Shown: positions 8,321 through 21,720, counted from the stretch's first letter. The stretch is DNA of 64,000 nucleotides from Acidovorax sp. HDW3 (GCF_011303755.1 NZ_CP049885.1:1966001-2030000), one strand, 5' to 3'. Made by a program: numbers and translations. Notes: generated from the sequence alone by a model not told the origin.

Positions 8321-9964
8321 TCAGCGCGCCAACGCCGGGTACACGGCCCCTGGGGCCAGGCGAGGCGTTACCGGGTGGCCATGCGCCACTGCCATCGACG
8401 ACGCCACCGACGCCGTCGCCAGATTCCCCGCCACCTTGAAGCGCTGCACCAGGCTGCGCAGGTGCTCGGACTGCTGGTGCATACTTTGCGCCGCCGCCGC
8501 GCTTTGCTCCACCAGGGCGGCGTTTTGCAGCGTCATCTGGTCGAGCGCGCCCACCGCCTGGTTGATCTGCGCCACGCTGTCGCGCTGCTCGGCGACGCTG
8601 GCGTTGATCTCGCTCATCACGGCGCTGGCACCCTGGATGGACTGCACCACCTCGGTCATGGTGCTGCCCGCGCTTTGCACCAGGCGCGCACCGTCGGCCA
8701 CGCGATCGACCGAATCCTGGATCAGCTGCTTGATTTCCTTGGCCGCCTGGGCGCTGCGCTGGGCCAGCTGGCGCACCTCGGCGGCAACCACGGCAAAGCC
8801 CCGGCCCTGCTCGCCCGCGCGCGCGGCTTCCACGGCGGCGTTGAGCGCCAGGATGTTGGTTTGGAAGGCGATGCTGTCGATGACGCCGGTGATGTCGGCA
8901 ATCTTCTGGCTGCGCTGGTGGATGTCGCCCATGGTCGTCACCACCTGCTGCACCACCGCCCCACCCTGCTCGGCCACGCGCGAGGCCTGCTGCGCCAGAC
9001 CCGCCGCCTGCTGCGCGCCGCCGGCGGTGGTCTGCAAGGTTTGCGTCAGCTGCTGCATGGCACCGGCGGCCTGCTGCAGGTGGCTGCTGGTTTGCTCGGT
9101 GCGCTGCGACAAATCCTGGTTGCCGCTGGCAATCTCGGCGCTCGCCAGGGCAATGGCGTCGCCGCTCTCGCGCACCTCGTGGATCATGCCGCCGAGCGAG
9201 CCGCTCATGCTGCGCATGGACTGCAGCAGGTGGCCGAATTCATCCATGCGCGCGATGGGCACCTGCACGTCCAGGTCGCCCGCCGCAATCTGCCCGGCCA
9301 CGCCGTTGGCCTGCACCAGCGAGCGGCGAATGCTGTTGATGACGAAATACGCGCCCACGGTGATGCTCACGAGCAGCAACAGCATCTTGAGTGCCGCCGA
9401 ACGCACCACGCCCTGGCGCGAGGCGCCCATCTCGGCACGCATGTCCGACAACGCCTGCGCCTCCTGTTGCACCAGCTGCTGCAAGCCCTGCAAATAGGCC
9501 GCCGTAGCCTGGCGCAACGGGCCGCGCAGCAGTGCGCGGCTGGCCTCTTGCGAGCCCGCCGTTTTAAGCCCCAGCGCCTCCTGGCGATGGCCCTGCATGG
9601 TCTGGCGCAACTGCAGCACCTGCGCCAGGCGCTGGCGCGCAGCATCATTGGGCGCGCTGGTTTCGAGCTGCTGCACCAAGGCGGCGATGGCGGTCGTCGT
9701 CTGGGTAATCTCGGCGTTGAACTCGGCATCGTCCTGCGCATCGTGCCCCAGCACCAGCGCCTGGGTGCGTGCGGCATTCACCTGCGCCAGCGCATTCCAC
9801 TGGCCTGCATGTTCGAGCCGCTGCGACAGCACCCGATCGCGTTCGCTAAAAAGCTTTTGCTGGCTGGCAGAGTTGAGCCCCGCCAGAATCAAAATGGTGA
9901 CAGCACCCACGATGATGGTGGCCACACCCAGCCACAGTTTTTGCGTCACACTCAAATTTTTCAT
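8321..9964 (-). CDS. Methyl-accepting chemotaxis protein
   Basis: A 547-residue chemoreceptor. It has a membrane helix at about 7-29, a periplasmic sensor of roughly 155 residues in the four-helix style, a second membrane helix around 190-212, a HAMP domain ([12 protein letters not shown]) and a long cytoplasmic coiled coil. The signalling tip is nearly invariant: [20 protein letters not shown] followed by [17 protein letters not shown]. The C-terminus ends in VYPALAR, with no NWETF-like tether for CheR/CheB, unlike the receptor at 32675. The ATG at 9964 follows GGAGCTGGGC. Ligand unknown; no che genes nearby. Confidence 0.95.
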   Translation of the reverse strand: MKNLSVTQKLWLGVATIIVGAVTILILAGLNSASQQKLFSERDRVLSQRLEHAGQWNALAQVNAARTQALVLGHDAQDDAEFNAEITQTTTAIAALVQQLETSAPNDAARQRLAQVLQLRQTMQGHRQEALGLKTAGSQEASRALLRGPLRQATAAYLQGLQQLVQQEAQALSDMRAEMGASRQGVVRSAALKMLLLLVSITVGAYFVINSIRRSLVQANGVAGQIAAGDLDVQVPIARMDEFGHLLQSMRSMSGSLGGMIHEVRESGDAIALASAEIASGNQDLSQRTEQTSSHLQQAAGAMQQLTQTLQTTAGGAQQAAGLAQQASRVAEQGGAVVQQVVTTMGDIHQRSQKIADITGVIDSIAFQTNILALNAAVEAARAGEQGRGFAVVAAEVRQLAQRSAQAAKEIKQLIQDSVDRVADGARLVQSAGSTMTEVVQSIQGASAVMSEINASVAEQRDSVAQINQAVGALDQMTLQNAALVEQSAAAAQSMHQQSEHLRSLVQRFKVAGNLATASVASSMAVAHGHPVTPRLAPGAVYPALAR

Positions 9965-10089
9965 GCCCAGCTCCGGCCAAAATTAAAAAAGCACGCTCGT
10001 GCTGGTAACAATTAGACACCCTCACCCCCCCTTTCCCACCTAGGGTAAGTACCGTTTATTTGCAGACTGCGTGCTCTATTGCCACAGGA

Positions 10090-10119
10090 TTGGCGCCGGT
10101 TCTCGGGCTCGGAGACAAT
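10090..10119 (+). promoter_or_regulatory. Candidate promoter for ParB-like gene
   Basis: TTGGCG at 10090-10095 and GACAAT at 10114-10119 are spaced by 18 bases. Start of transcription would be near 10126, directly before a terminator-like hairpin. CTATTG at 10076-10081 and CAATAG at 10116-10121 are inverted repeats that bracket the promoter and could be a protein site. Confidence 0.4.
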
Positions 10120-10136
10120 AGCAACCCCATTTTTCA

Positions 10137-10162
10137 AAGGCCCCAGCGGGCCTTTTGTTTTT
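10137..10162 (+). terminator. Terminator-like hairpin in the leader of the ParB-like gene
   Basis: AAGGCCC, a four-base loop and GGGCCTT followed by TTGTTTTT form an intrinsic-terminator shape. It ends about seven bases before the ATG at 10169, where a ribosome binding site would be expected, so it may be an attenuator or simply end read-through from upstream. Confidence 0.5.
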
Positions 10163-10168
10163 GCTGCC

Positions 10169-11026
10169 ATGACGATTGACATCACCGTCCTGCCCGAGCT
10201 GCAGGCCTACATCGACCCCCTGACCCCGGAAGAAGACGAGGCGCTCGAACGCAGCCTGCTGACCGAGGGCTGCCGCGACGCGCTGGTGCTGTGGGGCACC
10301 ATCCTGGTCGATGGCCACAACCGCTACCGCCTGTGCCAAAAACATGGCCTGCCGTTTCGCACGGTGCAAAACGAGCGCTTTCAAAACATGGAAGACGTGC
10401 ACCTGTGGATGATCGACCAGCACCTGGGGCGGCGCAGCATTTCTGACTTCCAGCGCGGCGTGCTGGCGCTGCGCAAGCGCGAGATCATCGCCAGCCGGCG
10501 CAGCACGGCTGCTGCTGCCGTGATGGCCGCCAAGGCTGAAGCTGCGCCAGAAGACACGCAAGCGCCCTGGGAGGGCGAAACCGACCCCGCCGTAGCCCAG
10601 GCCCTGGCGAACGTGCCCAAGGTGCCCGACGAGGCCCTGGACACGCGCGAGGCCCTGGCCCGCGCCGCGCGCCTGACGGCGGCGCAGGTGAAGATGATCG
10701 AGACCATCCACCAAAACGCTGCGCCCGAGGTGGTGGCAGCGGTGAAGTCGGGCGAGCTCTCGCTCGGCGCGGCCGCCGTCGTCGCCAGCTTGCCGGTGGC
10801 CGAGCAACAAACCGCCGCCGCTGCCGGCGCGCAAGAGCTCAAGCAGGCCGCACGCCGCGTACGCGAAGCGAAGAAAAAGCCCAAGGCCACTGCTGCCGAG
10901 AGCGACGCCACCGAGGCCGCACCAGCCGACAGTGCCGCGCTGCAGGCGCGCATTACCGAGCTCGAAGCCGAGAACGAGCGCCTGCGCCAGCAGGTCAAGG
11001 CGCTGCAGGAGCTGCTGGCCGAATAA
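10169..11026 (+). CDS. ParB/Srx-fold nuclease-like DNA-binding protein, orphan
   Basis: A 285-residue protein whose first 120 residues look like a ParB N-terminal domain: the segment VLWGTILVDGHNRYRLCQKH matches the GxxRxxA-type box of this fold in a variant form, and WMIDQHLGRRSISDFQRGVLA resembles the following helix-turn-helix. The C-terminus is a leucine zipper with heptads in ITELEAENERLRQQVKALQ. Similar chromosomal proteins are annotated as plasmid replication or partition related in Comamonadaceae. No parA or parS site is recognised nearby, so partition is unproven; a transcription role is equally possible. The start at 10169 is the first ATG; it lacks a ribosome binding site. Confidence 0.72.
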   Translation: MTIDITVLPELQAYIDPLTPEEDEALERSLLTEGCRDALVLWGTILVDGHNRYRLCQKHGLPFRTVQNERFQNMEDVHLWMIDQHLGRRSISDFQRGVLALRKREIIASRRSTAAAAVMAAKAEAAPEDTQAPWEGETDPAVAQALANVPKVPDEALDTREALARAARLTAAQVKMIETIHQNAAPEVVAAVKSGELSLGAAAVVASLPVAEQQTAAAAGAQELKQAARRVREAKKKPKATAAESDATEAAPADSAALQARITELEAENERLRQQVKALQELLAE

Positions 11027-11038
11027 GCCCAGGGCCGT

Positions 11039-14458
<3,420 letters not shown>

Positions 14459-14545
14459 GGGATCGGCTGGCAGAGAAAACGCGCAAAACCGGCTATTGTG
14501 GCCTGCCCCAGGCCGGTGGCACGCGCCAGGGCCGGCCTGCCAACG

Positions 14546-14582
14546 ATAAAAAAACCCGCCCGGGCCGAGGCCGGGGCGGGGT
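14546..14582 (-). terminator. Intrinsic terminator of acnB
   Basis: Read on the minus strand, CCCGCCCCGG, a short loop and CCGGGCGGG are followed by seven Ts. It lies about 26 bases after the acnB stop codon. Confidence 0.8.
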
Positions 14583-14607
14583 GGTGCAGAAGCCTGGGCG
14601 CGAACGC

Positions 14608-17193
14608 TTACACGGCCTTGGCCACTTCGGCGTATTCCTCGATCTGGTCGAAGTTCATGTAGCGGTACACGCTGGCCTTGTCAGCGTCGATCACGCCCAT
14701 TTCCTGGAGGTACTCCTCCTTGGTGGGGAGCTTGCCCAGGCGCGAGGCGATGGCGGTGAGCTCGGCGCTGCCCAGGAACACGTTGGTGTTCTTGCCCAGG
14801 CGGTTGGGGAAGTTGCGGGTGGAGGTGGAAATCACCGTCGCACCTTCATGCACCTGCGCCTGGTTGCCCATGCACAGCGAGCAGCCGGGCATTTCGGTGC
14901 GTGCGCCAGCCGTGCCAAAAGCGGCGTAGTGGCCTTCCTTGAGCAGCTCGTTCTGGTCCATCTTGGTCGGCGGGGCAATCCACAGCTTGGTGGGGATGTC
15001 ACGCTGGCCGCCCAGCAGCTTGGCAGCAGCACGGAAGTGGCCGATGTTGGTCATGCACGAGCCGATGAAGGCTTCGTCGATCTTGGTGCCGGCGACTTCG
15101 GACAGGAACTTGGCGTCGTCCGGGTCGTTGGGGCAGCAGACGATGGGTTCCTTGATGTCGGCCAGGTCGATCTCGATCACGGCGGCGTACTCGGCGTCCT
15201 TGTCGGCTTCGAGCAGGTCGGGCTTGGCCAGCCAGGCTTCGACCTTCTCGATGCGGCGCGCCAGGGTCTTGGCGTCCTGGTAGCCGTCGGCGATCATGTT
15301 CTTCATCAGCACGATGTTGGAGCGCAGGTATTCCTTGATCGGCTCGGGGTTGAGCTTGATGGTGCAACCTGCGGCGCTGCGCTCGGCGGAGGCGTCCGAC
15401 AGTTCAAACGCCTGCTCCACTTTCAGGTCCGGCAGGCCTTCGATTTCCAGCACCTTGCCGGAGAAGACGTTGATCTTGCCGGCCTTGGCCACGGTCAGGA
15501 GCCCTTGCTTGATGGCGTACAGCGGAATGGCGTGCACCAGGTCGCGCAGCGTGACACCCGGCTGCAGCTCGCCCTTAAAGCGCACCAGCACGGATTCGGG
15601 CATATCGAGCGGCATCACGCCCGTGGCGGCGCCAAAGGCCACCAGGCCCGAGCCTGCGGGGAAGCTGATGCCGATGGGGAAGCGCGTGTGCGAGTCGCCG
15701 CCCGTGCCCACGGTGTCGGGCAGCAGCAGGCGGTTGAGCCAGGAGTGGATCACGCCGTCGCCCGGGCGCAGGGCCACGCCGCCCCGGTTGGCGATGAAGT
15801 TCGGCAGCTCGCGGTGCATCTTGGCATCCACCGGCTTGGGGTAGGCCGCCGTGTGGCAGAAGGACTGCATCACCATGTCGGCGGAGAAGCCCAGGCAGGC
15901 GAGGTCTTTGAGCTCGTCGCGGGTCATGGGGCCGGTGGTGTCCTGGCTGCCCACGGTGGTCATCTTGGGCTCGCAGTAGGTACCGGGGCGGATGCCCTGG
16001 CCTTCAGGTAGGCCGCAGGCACGGCCGACCATTTTTTGCGCCAGGGTAAAGCCCTTGCCGCTGTCCTTCGGCGCCACAGGCAGGCGGAAGGCGGTGGAGG
16101 CGGCCAGGCCCAGGGCCTCGCGCGCCTTGGCCGTCAGGCTGCGGCCGATGATGAGGTTGATACGGCCACCGGCGCGCACTTCGTCGAGCAGCACCTGGCT
16201 CTTGAGCGCAAACTCGGCCACGGTCTCGCCGTTCTTGACGATCTTGCCCTCGTAGGGCAGCACGTCGATGACGTCGCCCATTTCCAGCTTGGAGACGTCC
16301 ACTTCGATCGGCAGCGAGCCCGAGTCTTCCTGCGTGTTGAAGAAGATGGGGGCAATCTTGCCGCCCAGGGTGACGCCGCCAAAGCGCTTGTTGGGCACGA
16401 AGGGAATGTCTTCGCCCGTGGCCCAGATGACGCTGTTGGTGGCCGACTTGCGGCTCGAACCCGTGCCCACCACGTCGCCCACGTAGGCAACGATGTGGCC
16501 TTTTTTCTTTAGGTCGTCGATGAACTGCATCGGGCCGCGCTTGCCGTCTTCCTCGGGCTTGAAGGCCGCGTCGGGGCGCGTGTTCTTGAGCATCGCCAGG
16601 TAGTGCATGGGGATGTCGGGGCGGCTCCAGGCGTCGGGCGCGGGCGAGAGGTCGTCGGTGTTGGTTTCGCCGGGCACCTTGAAGACGGTGACGGTGATTT
16701 TCTTCTCGACTTCGGGGCGGCTGGTGAACCACTCGGCGTCGGCCCAGCTTTGCACCACTTCCTTGGCCTTGGCATTGCCGGCCTTGGCCTTGTCGGCGAC
16801 GTCGTTGAAGTAGTCGAACATGAGCAGGGTCTTCTTCAGCCCTGCAGCGGCCACGCCCGCCACTTCGGCGTCGTCGAGCAGCTCGATCAGCGGGTGCACG
16901 TTGTAGCCGCCCACCATGGTGCCCAGCAGCTCGGTGGCCTTGGCCTTGGAGATCAGGCCGACCGCGATGTCGCCATGCGCCACGGCAGCGAGGAAGCTGG
17001 CCTTGACCTTGGCCGCGTCGTCCACGCCCGGGGGCACGCGGTGGGTCAGCAGGTCGAGCAGGAATTCGGCTTCACCGGCGGGCGGGTTCTTGATCAGCTC
17101 GATCAGCTCGGCGACCTGCTTGGCGTCCAGCGCCAGCGGCGGAATGCCCAGGGCGGCGCGCTCGGCAACGTGGGCGCGGTAGGCTTTCAACAT
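14608..17193 (-). CDS. acnB: Aconitate hydratase B
   Basis: An 861-residue bifunctional aconitase/2-methylisocitrate dehydratase that interconverts citrate and isocitrate. AcnB order is visible: HEAT-like N-terminal domain, the swivel domain ([18 protein letters not shown]), and the catalytic domains with the iron-sulfur ligands in [11 protein letters not shown] and [11 protein letters not shown] near the C-terminus. The ATG at 17193 follows GGAG and begins [13 protein letters not shown], as in other AcnB proteins; the frame extends seven codons further without a better start. It is the last gene of the leftward part of the citrate-cycle cluster. Confidence 0.97.
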   Translation of the reverse strand: MLKAYRAHVAERAALGIPPLALDAKQVAELIELIKNPPAGEAEFLLDLLTHRVPPGVDDAAKVKASFLAAVAHGDIAVGLISKAKATELLGTMVGGYNVHPLIELLDDAEVAGVAAAGLKKTLLMFDYFNDVADKAKAGNAKAKEVVQSWADAEWFTSRPEVEKKITVTVFKVPGETNTDDLSPAPDAWSRPDIPMHYLAMLKNTRPDAAFKPEEDGKRGPMQFIDDLKKKGHIVAYVGDVVGTGSSRKSATNSVIWATGEDIPFVPNKRFGGVTLGGKIAPIFFNTQEDSGSLPIEVDVSKLEMGDVIDVLPYEGKIVKNGETVAEFALKSQVLLDEVRAGGRINLIIGRSLTAKAREALGLAASTAFRLPVAPKDSGKGFTLAQKMVGRACGLPEGQGIRPGTYCEPKMTTVGSQDTTGPMTRDELKDLACLGFSADMVMQSFCHTAAYPKPVDAKMHRELPNFIANRGGVALRPGDGVIHSWLNRLLLPDTVGTGGDSHTRFPIGISFPAGSGLVAFGAATGVMPLDMPESVLVRFKGELQPGVTLRDLVHAIPLYAIKQGLLTVAKAGKINVFSGKVLEIEGLPDLKVEQAFELSDASAERSAAGCTIKLNPEPIKEYLRSNIVLMKNMIADGYQDAKTLARRIEKVEAWLAKPDLLEADKDAEYAAVIEIDLADIKEPIVCCPNDPDDAKFLSEVAGTKIDEAFIGSCMTNIGHFRAAAKLLGGQRDIPTKLWIAPPTKMDQNELLKEGHYAAFGTAGARTEMPGCSLCMGNQAQVHEGATVISTSTRNFPNRLGKNTNVFLGSAELTAIASRLGKLPTKEEYLQEMGVIDADKASVYRYMNFDQIEEYAEVAKAV

Positions 17194-17232
17194 GTTTTCT
17201 CCAGTCGTTTTCAAAAGTGGGGCAAGCGAAAC

Positions 17233-17898
17233 TTATTGCTCTGCCGGCGCGGGCGCCGGTTTGTCCAGCAGGCTGGGCGGGGGATTGATCTTCATGGCCT
17301 GGGCCACGGCGACCTGTGCCGGGCTCATGCATTCGTCGGCCAGGCGCTGGCCGAGTTTTTGGTTCATGAGCATGGATTTATTGGCAATCTGCAGCCAGAC
17401 GGCGCCGCGCTGCGTGTCTTCGAGGCGGATGGCGCCGGTGGCGGACGACACCGGGGTCATGTGGTACGCAAAGCCCTTGCCGGTGACGTTGAAGCGCCCG
17501 GGCGCCTTGGGGTCGGCAGCGACGTTGACCGAAGCGCCAAGCTCACAGGCGATGGCGCCGGTGTGCACCTGCTCGGCAATCGCCATTTGCTCGGGCGCGA
17601 GCTCAGCGCTCTTGGCGTCGGCCTCGGTGGCGGCCATGGAGGCGGCCACCGCCGCTGCCGTGGCCGCAGCGCCGGCGCGCTGCGCGGTCTTGTGCTTGGA
17701 GGCAGCGGGGGCCTTGGCCTGATGGCTGCTGACGGCGGTTTTTTTCGCCGCTACGGGCGCTGCAGCCTTGGCATTTTTGGCCGCTTTAGCCGTTGGGGTG
17801 GCTTTAGCGCCAGCCTTGCTGTTTTTGGCAGGCTGATCGGGGGCGGCCAGGGTCAGCAAAGGGGTCAACAGGAGCGCACAGGCGAGAAGCTTCTTCAT
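17233..17898 (-). CDS. Conserved hypothetical periplasmic protein
   Basis: A 221-residue protein I cannot assign to a named family. It begins with a clear signal peptide (MKKLLACALLLTPLLTLAA), followed by an Ala/Lys-rich low-complexity stretch to about residue 85, then a compact domain with ACELGASVNVAADPK, GKGFAYHMTPVSS, TQRGAVWLQIANKSMLMNQK and one late cysteine (ADECMSP), which could pair with the earlier one. Its start codon overlaps the stop of the lyase gene upstream (ATGA on the minus strand, 17898-17895), and no ribosome binding site is seen, so it is probably translated by coupling. Between two citrate-cycle genes, but a secreted protein is not expected there. Confidence 0.75.
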   Translation of the reverse strand: MKKLLACALLLTPLLTLAAPDQPAKNSKAGAKATPTAKAAKNAKAAAPVAAKKTAVSSHQAKAPAASKHKTAQRAGAAATAAAVAASMAATEADAKSAELAPEQMAIAEQVHTGAIACELGASVNVAADPKAPGRFNVTGKGFAYHMTPVSSATGAIRLEDTQRGAVWLQIANKSMLMNQKLGQRLADECMSPAQVAVAQAMKINPPPSLLDKPAPAPAEQ

Positions 17899-18920
17899 GA
17901 CGGACTCGACGGAGAAAAACAAGGGCCCGCATCATAAAACCAGGGCTTTACCCCTGCGGGCAATGCTTGAGCGGTTTGCTGGGCACGCTCTAGCACCTGC
18001 CAGTAATAACGGTAGCTGGCGCGGTCGTGCAGCACGCCGGCGTGGTTGATGGGCGCCCAATCGGCAGCGGCTGCGGCCAGCAGGATGTACGCGGCTTCTT
18101 CGACGGCACTGGCCTCGGGCGCAAAGGCGGCGAGGATGGGGCGAATCTGCCCCGGGTGGATGCTCCACATGCGGGTGTAGCCCAGCTCCTGCGCAGCGCG
18201 GCGCGCGGCCGTTTCCAGCGCCTGGGGGTTGGAAAATTCCGTGACCACGCAGTGCGAGGGCACTTTGCCGTGGGCATGGCAGGCGCTGGCCACCTCCAGC
18301 TTGGCGCGCAGCACCAGGGGGTGGCTGAACTGGCCCTGCACGCCCATGGCGGCGGCGGGGATCGCCCCGCCGTGGGCCGAGACGAAATCCATCAGGCCAA
18401 AGCTCAGGCTTTGCACGCGCGGGTGCGCGGCAATGTCAAAGGCGCGGTGCACGGCGGCGGGCGATTCGATGAGCGCGTGCAGCGGCAGCTGCGGGGCACC
18501 GGCGGCGTCCACGGCCCGCACGGCGCGTTCGATATCGGCTGGCGACTCGACCTTGGGCAGCATGAGGTGGCACAGGCGCTGGCCGGCGCGGCCCACGATG
18601 GTGGCCACGTCCGCGCCAAAGGCGGGGTGGTCCACCGGGTGCACGCGCACCGCCACGCGGGCGCCGGGCGCGGCCTCGGCCAGCACCAGAGCGGCCACCA
18701 GGGCGGCGTGCGCGGCCTCGGCGCCGACGGGGGCGCCGTCTTCACAGTCCAGGGTGACGTCGAACACGCAGCGCCCCAACTCGGCCTGCATCTGCGCCTG
18801 CAGCTGCAGGCTTTTGCGCATACGCTCGGGCGCTCCGCTGTAGTGGTCGCACACCGGCAAAGAGACGGCGCCGGCCTGGGCGCCAAGCAGAATCTCTTTG
18901 GGGTGGGGGGCAGCGGTCAT
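17895..18920 (-). CDS. CoA-ester lyase, HpcH/HpaI aldolase (CitE-like) family
   Basis: A 341-residue TIM-barrel lyase of the citrate lyase beta-subunit family. Family features are VTLDCEDGAP (metal-binding glutamate and aspartate), RVHPVDHPAF, HLMLPKVESPADIERAV and LIESPAAVHRAFDIA. Known relatives cleave malyl-CoA, citramalyl-CoA or citryl-CoA to acetyl-CoA and a keto or oxo acid. There are no citD or citF genes, so this is not a citrate lyase complex; the place between mdh and acnB fits a malyl- or citramalyl-CoA lyase, but the substrate is inference. The ATG at 18920 is preferred to an upstream TTG. Confidence 0.82.
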   Translation of the reverse strand: MTAAPHPKEILLGAQAGAVSLPVCDHYSGAPERMRKSLQLQAQMQAELGRCVFDVTLDCEDGAPVGAEAAHAALVAALVLAEAAPGARVAVRVHPVDHPAFGADVATIVGRAGQRLCHLMLPKVESPADIERAVRAVDAAGAPQLPLHALIESPAAVHRAFDIAAHPRVQSLSFGLMDFVSAHGGAIPAAAMGVQGQFSHPLVLRAKLEVASACHAHGKVPSHCVVTEFSNPQALETAARRAAQELGYTRMWSIHPGQIRPILAAFAPEASAVEEAAYILLAAAAADWAPINHAGVLHDRASYRYYWQVLERAQQTAQALPAGVKPWFYDAGPCFSPSSPS

Positions 18921-19029
18921 GGGTGCAGGGGCCAAAAAGCGAAGGGAGCAAAAGGGACGAAGGGGACAGCAGGCTCAAAAAAATCGTGTGGCGGCCCCGG
19001 GGGCGCAGGCGGCCACAGGATGTCTCTGA

Positions 19030-19127
19030 TTAAAAAGAGAGCTGCTTGCGCAGGCCTGACAAGGGTTTGCGGCACATTTCATGCCGCAACCCTTATTCAT
19101 CAAGCGCGAGCAGCTATCATTTTTACA
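19030..19127. repeat. Dispersed hairpin element, copy 3, nested structure
   Basis: AGCTGCTTGCGC at 19040-19051 and GCGCGAGCAGCT at 19104-19115 can pair, enclosing a second hairpin (GGGTTTGCGGCA with TGCCGCAACCC at 63-74 and 82-92 of the 19000 block). It spans the end of mdh: the TAA stop of mdh at 19123-19125 is part of the AT-rich edge of the element. It could end mdh transcripts. Confidence 0.75.
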
Positions 19128-20109
19128 GCAGGTGCTTCACGCCGTCCTGCTCGCCCTGCAGCTCGGCCAGGGTCTTGTTGATGCATTCCTGGCTGAAGGC
19201 GTCGATCGGCAGGTCCTTGACGATGGTGTACTTGCCGCCTTCGCAGGTGACGGGGTAGCCGAACATCACGTCCTTGGGGATGCCGTATTCGCCGTTGGAC
19301 GGGATGCCCATGGTGACCCACTTGCCGTTGGTGCCCAGGGCCCAGTCGCGCATGTGGTCGATGGCGGCGTTGGCAGCCGAGGCCGCCGACGACAGGCCGC
19401 GTGCAGCGATGATGGCCGCGCCGCGCTTGCCCACGGTGGGCAAGAAGGTGTTGGCGTTCCAGTCGTGGTCGTTGATGGTGTCCTTGACGGACTTGCCGCC
19501 CACGGTGGCAAAGCGGTAGTCGGCGTACATGGTGGGCGAGTGGTTGCCCCACACGGCCAGCTTCTCGATGTCGCCCACGGCGCAGCCGATCTTGGTGGCG
19601 ATTTGCGAAGCAGCGCGGTTGTGGTCCAGGCGCAGCATGGCGGTGAAGTTCTCGCGCGGCAGGTCGGGCGCGCTCTTCATGGCGATGTAGGCGTTGGTGT
19701 TGGCGGGGTTGCCCACCACCAGCACGCGCACATTGCGCGAGGCCACGGCGTTCAGGGCCTTGCCCTGGGCGGTGAAAATCTGGGCGTTGGCGGCCAGCAG
19801 GTCAGCGCGCTCCATGCCGGGGCCGCGCGGGCGGGCGCCGACGAGCAGGGCGTAATCGGTGTCCTTGAAGGCGGTCATGGGGTCGGCGTGGGCCTCGATG
19901 CCAGCCAGCAGCGGGAAGGCGCAGTCTTCGAGTTCCATGATCACGCCCTTGAGCGCGTTCTGGGCTTTTTCGTCCGGAATTTCGAGCAGTTGCAGGATGA
20001 CGGGCTGGTCCTTGCCCAGCATTTCGCCGGAGGCGATGCGGAACAGGAGGGCATAACCGATTTGGCCAGCAGCGCCGGTAACGGCTACGCGGACGGGCTT
20101 TTTGCTCAT
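19123..20109 (-). CDS. mdh: Malate dehydrogenase
   Basis: A 328-residue NAD-dependent malate dehydrogenase of the group 2 (cytosolic-like) type, which oxidises malate to oxaloacetate. Seen are the Rossmann start [19 protein letters not shown], the substrate loop with [27 protein letters not shown] and the catalytic histidine in [13 protein letters not shown]. The start at 20109 ([12 protein letters not shown]) fits the family; the upstream in-frame part is untranslated leader. It is divergent from the GntR gene and shares with it a 207-base control region. Its stop codon lies in a dispersed hairpin element. Confidence 0.97.
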   Translation of the reverse strand: MSKKPVRVAVTGAAGQIGYALLFRIASGEMLGKDQPVILQLLEIPDEKAQNALKGVIMELEDCAFPLLAGIEAHADPMTAFKDTDYALLVGARPRGPGMERADLLAANAQIFTAQGKALNAVASRNVRVLVVGNPANTNAYIAMKSAPDLPRENFTAMLRLDHNRAASQIATKIGCAVGDIEKLAVWGNHSPTMYADYRFATVGGKSVKDTINDHDWNANTFLPTVGKRGAAIIAARGLSSAASAANAAIDHMRDWALGTNGKWVTMGIPSNGEYGIPKDVMFGYPVTCEGGKYTIVKDLPIDAFSQECINKTLAELQGEQDGVKHLL

Positions 20110-20242
20110 GGTGAGACTCCGATCAGGGGTAAAAAAACGGTGTGGTGCAAGGCCCCGCACCCACGTCTGTCACCAGCAGCGCGCGCCCTGCAAAACAGGG
20201 GCCGAGTGTACTGCCGAATCAGTGCCTCAGTCAATTTGTCTT

Positions 20243-20260
20243 ATGTCTTATATAAGATAT
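20243..20260. promoter_or_regulatory. Palindromic operator between mdh and gntR
   Basis: TCTTATATAAGA at 20246-20257 is a perfect palindrome; extended to ATGTCTTATATAAGATAT it has one mismatch over 18 bases. TGTCTTA is also repeated directly just upstream (20237-20243), and TTAGACAT lies just downstream. Such short palindromes next to a GntR gene are typically its own operator. It lies 57-74 bases before the gntR ATG and 134-151 before mdh, so it may control both. Confidence 0.65.
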
Positions 20261-20316
20261 GATTAGACATTCAGCGGACTGTCGTGCACCATGGCGCGCA
20301 CCCCGCTTTTGCCACC

Positions 20317-21105
20317 ATGACCCAGACCCCGCCCGCCCTCACGGAAGCCGCCGCTGCACCCAGCGGCGCGGGCCAAATCACCCCCGCGTTCAGCCCGCTG
20401 TACCAGCAAATCAAGGATCTGATCCTGCAAAGCCTGCAGGCCGGCGAATGGAAGCCGGGCGAGGCCATCCCGAGCGAGATGGAGCTGGCGGCGCGCTTTC
20501 GCGTCAGCCAGGGCACGGTGCGCAAGGCCATCGACGAGCTTGCCGCCGACAACCTGGTGGTGCGCCGCCAGGGCAAGGGCACGTTTGTGGCCACGCACGC
20601 CGAACAACAAGTGCAGTACCGCTTTTTGCGCCTGCAGCCCGACCAGGGCGACGTCAGCGAAGAAGGCCCAGCGCAGCGGCGCATCATCGACTGCAAGCGC
20701 GTGCGCGCCAGCGCCGAAGTGGCGCGCCTTTTGCAGCTGCGCACCGGCGACGCCGCCATGCAGGTGCGCCGCGTGCTCGACTTTGCCGGCACCCCCACCA
20801 TCTTGGAAGACATCTGGCTGCCCGGCCACGCCTTCAAGGGCCTGAGCGCGCAGCACATGGCCGCCTACCCCGGCGCCACCTACGCCATGTTTGAGCTCGA
20901 CTTTGGCGTGCGCATGGTGCGCGCCGAAGAAAAACTGCGCGCCGTGCTGCCCGATGCCGAGCAGGCGCAGCTGCTGGCCGTGGACTGCGCCACGCCGCTG
21001 CTCTCCGTCGAACGCCTGGCCTATACCTACAACGATGTTCCGATGGAGTTACGGCGCGGCCTGTACCGCACCGACACCCATCACTACCGCAATGCCCTCA
21101 ACTGA
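20317..21105 (+). CDS. GntR-family transcriptional regulator, HutC/UTRA type
   Basis: A 262-residue DNA-binding regulator. The N-terminal winged helix is seen in PLYQQIKDLILQSL, IPSEMELAARFRVSQGTVRK and VVRRQGKGTFVATH; the rest is a UTRA ligand-binding domain. It sits at the head of the sdhCDAB-sdhE-gltA run and divergent from mdh, so control of citrate-cycle genes in response to a small acid is likely. The ATG at 20317 is used; a GTG at 20284 in the same frame is a possible earlier start. The likely operator is the palindrome at 20243-20260. Confidence 0.9.
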   Translation: MTQTPPALTEAAAAPSGAGQITPAFSPLYQQIKDLILQSLQAGEWKPGEAIPSEMELAARFRVSQGTVRKAIDELAADNLVVRRQGKGTFVATHAEQQVQYRFLRLQPDQGDVSEEGPAQRRIIDCKRVRASAEVARLLQLRTGDAAMQVRRVLDFAGTPTILEDIWLPGHAFKGLSAQHMAAYPGATYAMFELDFGVRMVRAEEKLRAVLPDAEQAQLLAVDCATPLLSVERLAYTYNDVPMELRRGLYRTDTHHYRNALN

Positions 21106-21260
21106 ATTCGCCGCATACCTTGATACAAGCTAGGTATGTTCCACATCCGGCATAAAAACGCGGTTTTTGTAAGCCCCCGTTTATTGCGTTGCAATAGAAT
21201 TTTGCGCTGTTTGCCTAGGCGTGATTACAGCGCAGTTACCTCCACGAGAAAGCACTTGCC

Positions 21261-21695
21261 ATGACAGAAATTGCCAAGAAGCGGCCCGAGTTCCGCAACA
21301 TCAACATCTTCAAGGACGTGAGAACCTACCGTCTGCCGCTGGCCGGCTGGGTCTCTATCTTGCATCGCGCCAGCGGCATGATCATGTTCTTGCTGCTGCC
21401 CTTCGTGATCTGGCTGCTCGATACCTCGCTGTCGTCGGAGATCTCGTTTGCCAAGTTCAGTGCTGCCTTCAGCGTTGGCCTGGGCTTCATCCCAGGCTGG
21501 TTCGTCAAGCTCGTGGCACTGGCGCTGATCTGGTCGTACCTGCACCACCTGATCGCGGGTATGCGCCACGTCATGATGGACATCAACCACGACCTGGTTT
21601 CCAAAGACTTTGGCCGTCAGTCTGCCGTCGTCACCCTGGTCGTGAGCATTGCGCTGACCCTGGTGCTGGGCGCCAAGCTGTTTGGTCTGTACTGA
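21261..21695 (+). CDS. sdhC: Succinate dehydrogenase cytochrome b556 subunit
   Basis: A 144-residue membrane anchor of complex II. Three hydrophobic helices are visible, at about 35-57, 75-98 and 122-142. The family signature SILHRASGMIMF carries the quinone-site serine and arginine, and the heme histidine is in YLHHLIAGMRHVMMD. It starts the sdhCDAB operon, 155 bases after gntR; the gap holds an AAAAAC/GTTTTT inverted repeat and an AT-rich stretch with TAGAAT that could be a -10 box, but no convincing -35. Confidence 0.94.
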   Translation: MTEIAKKRPEFRNINIFKDVRTYRLPLAGWVSILHRASGMIMFLLLPFVIWLLDTSLSSEISFAKFSAAFSVGLGFIPGWFVKLVALALIWSYLHHLIAGMRHVMMDINHDLVSKDFGRQSAVVTLVVSIALTLVLGAKLFGLY

Positions 21696-21720
21696 TTTTT
21701 GCTAGCAAAGGAAATACACC

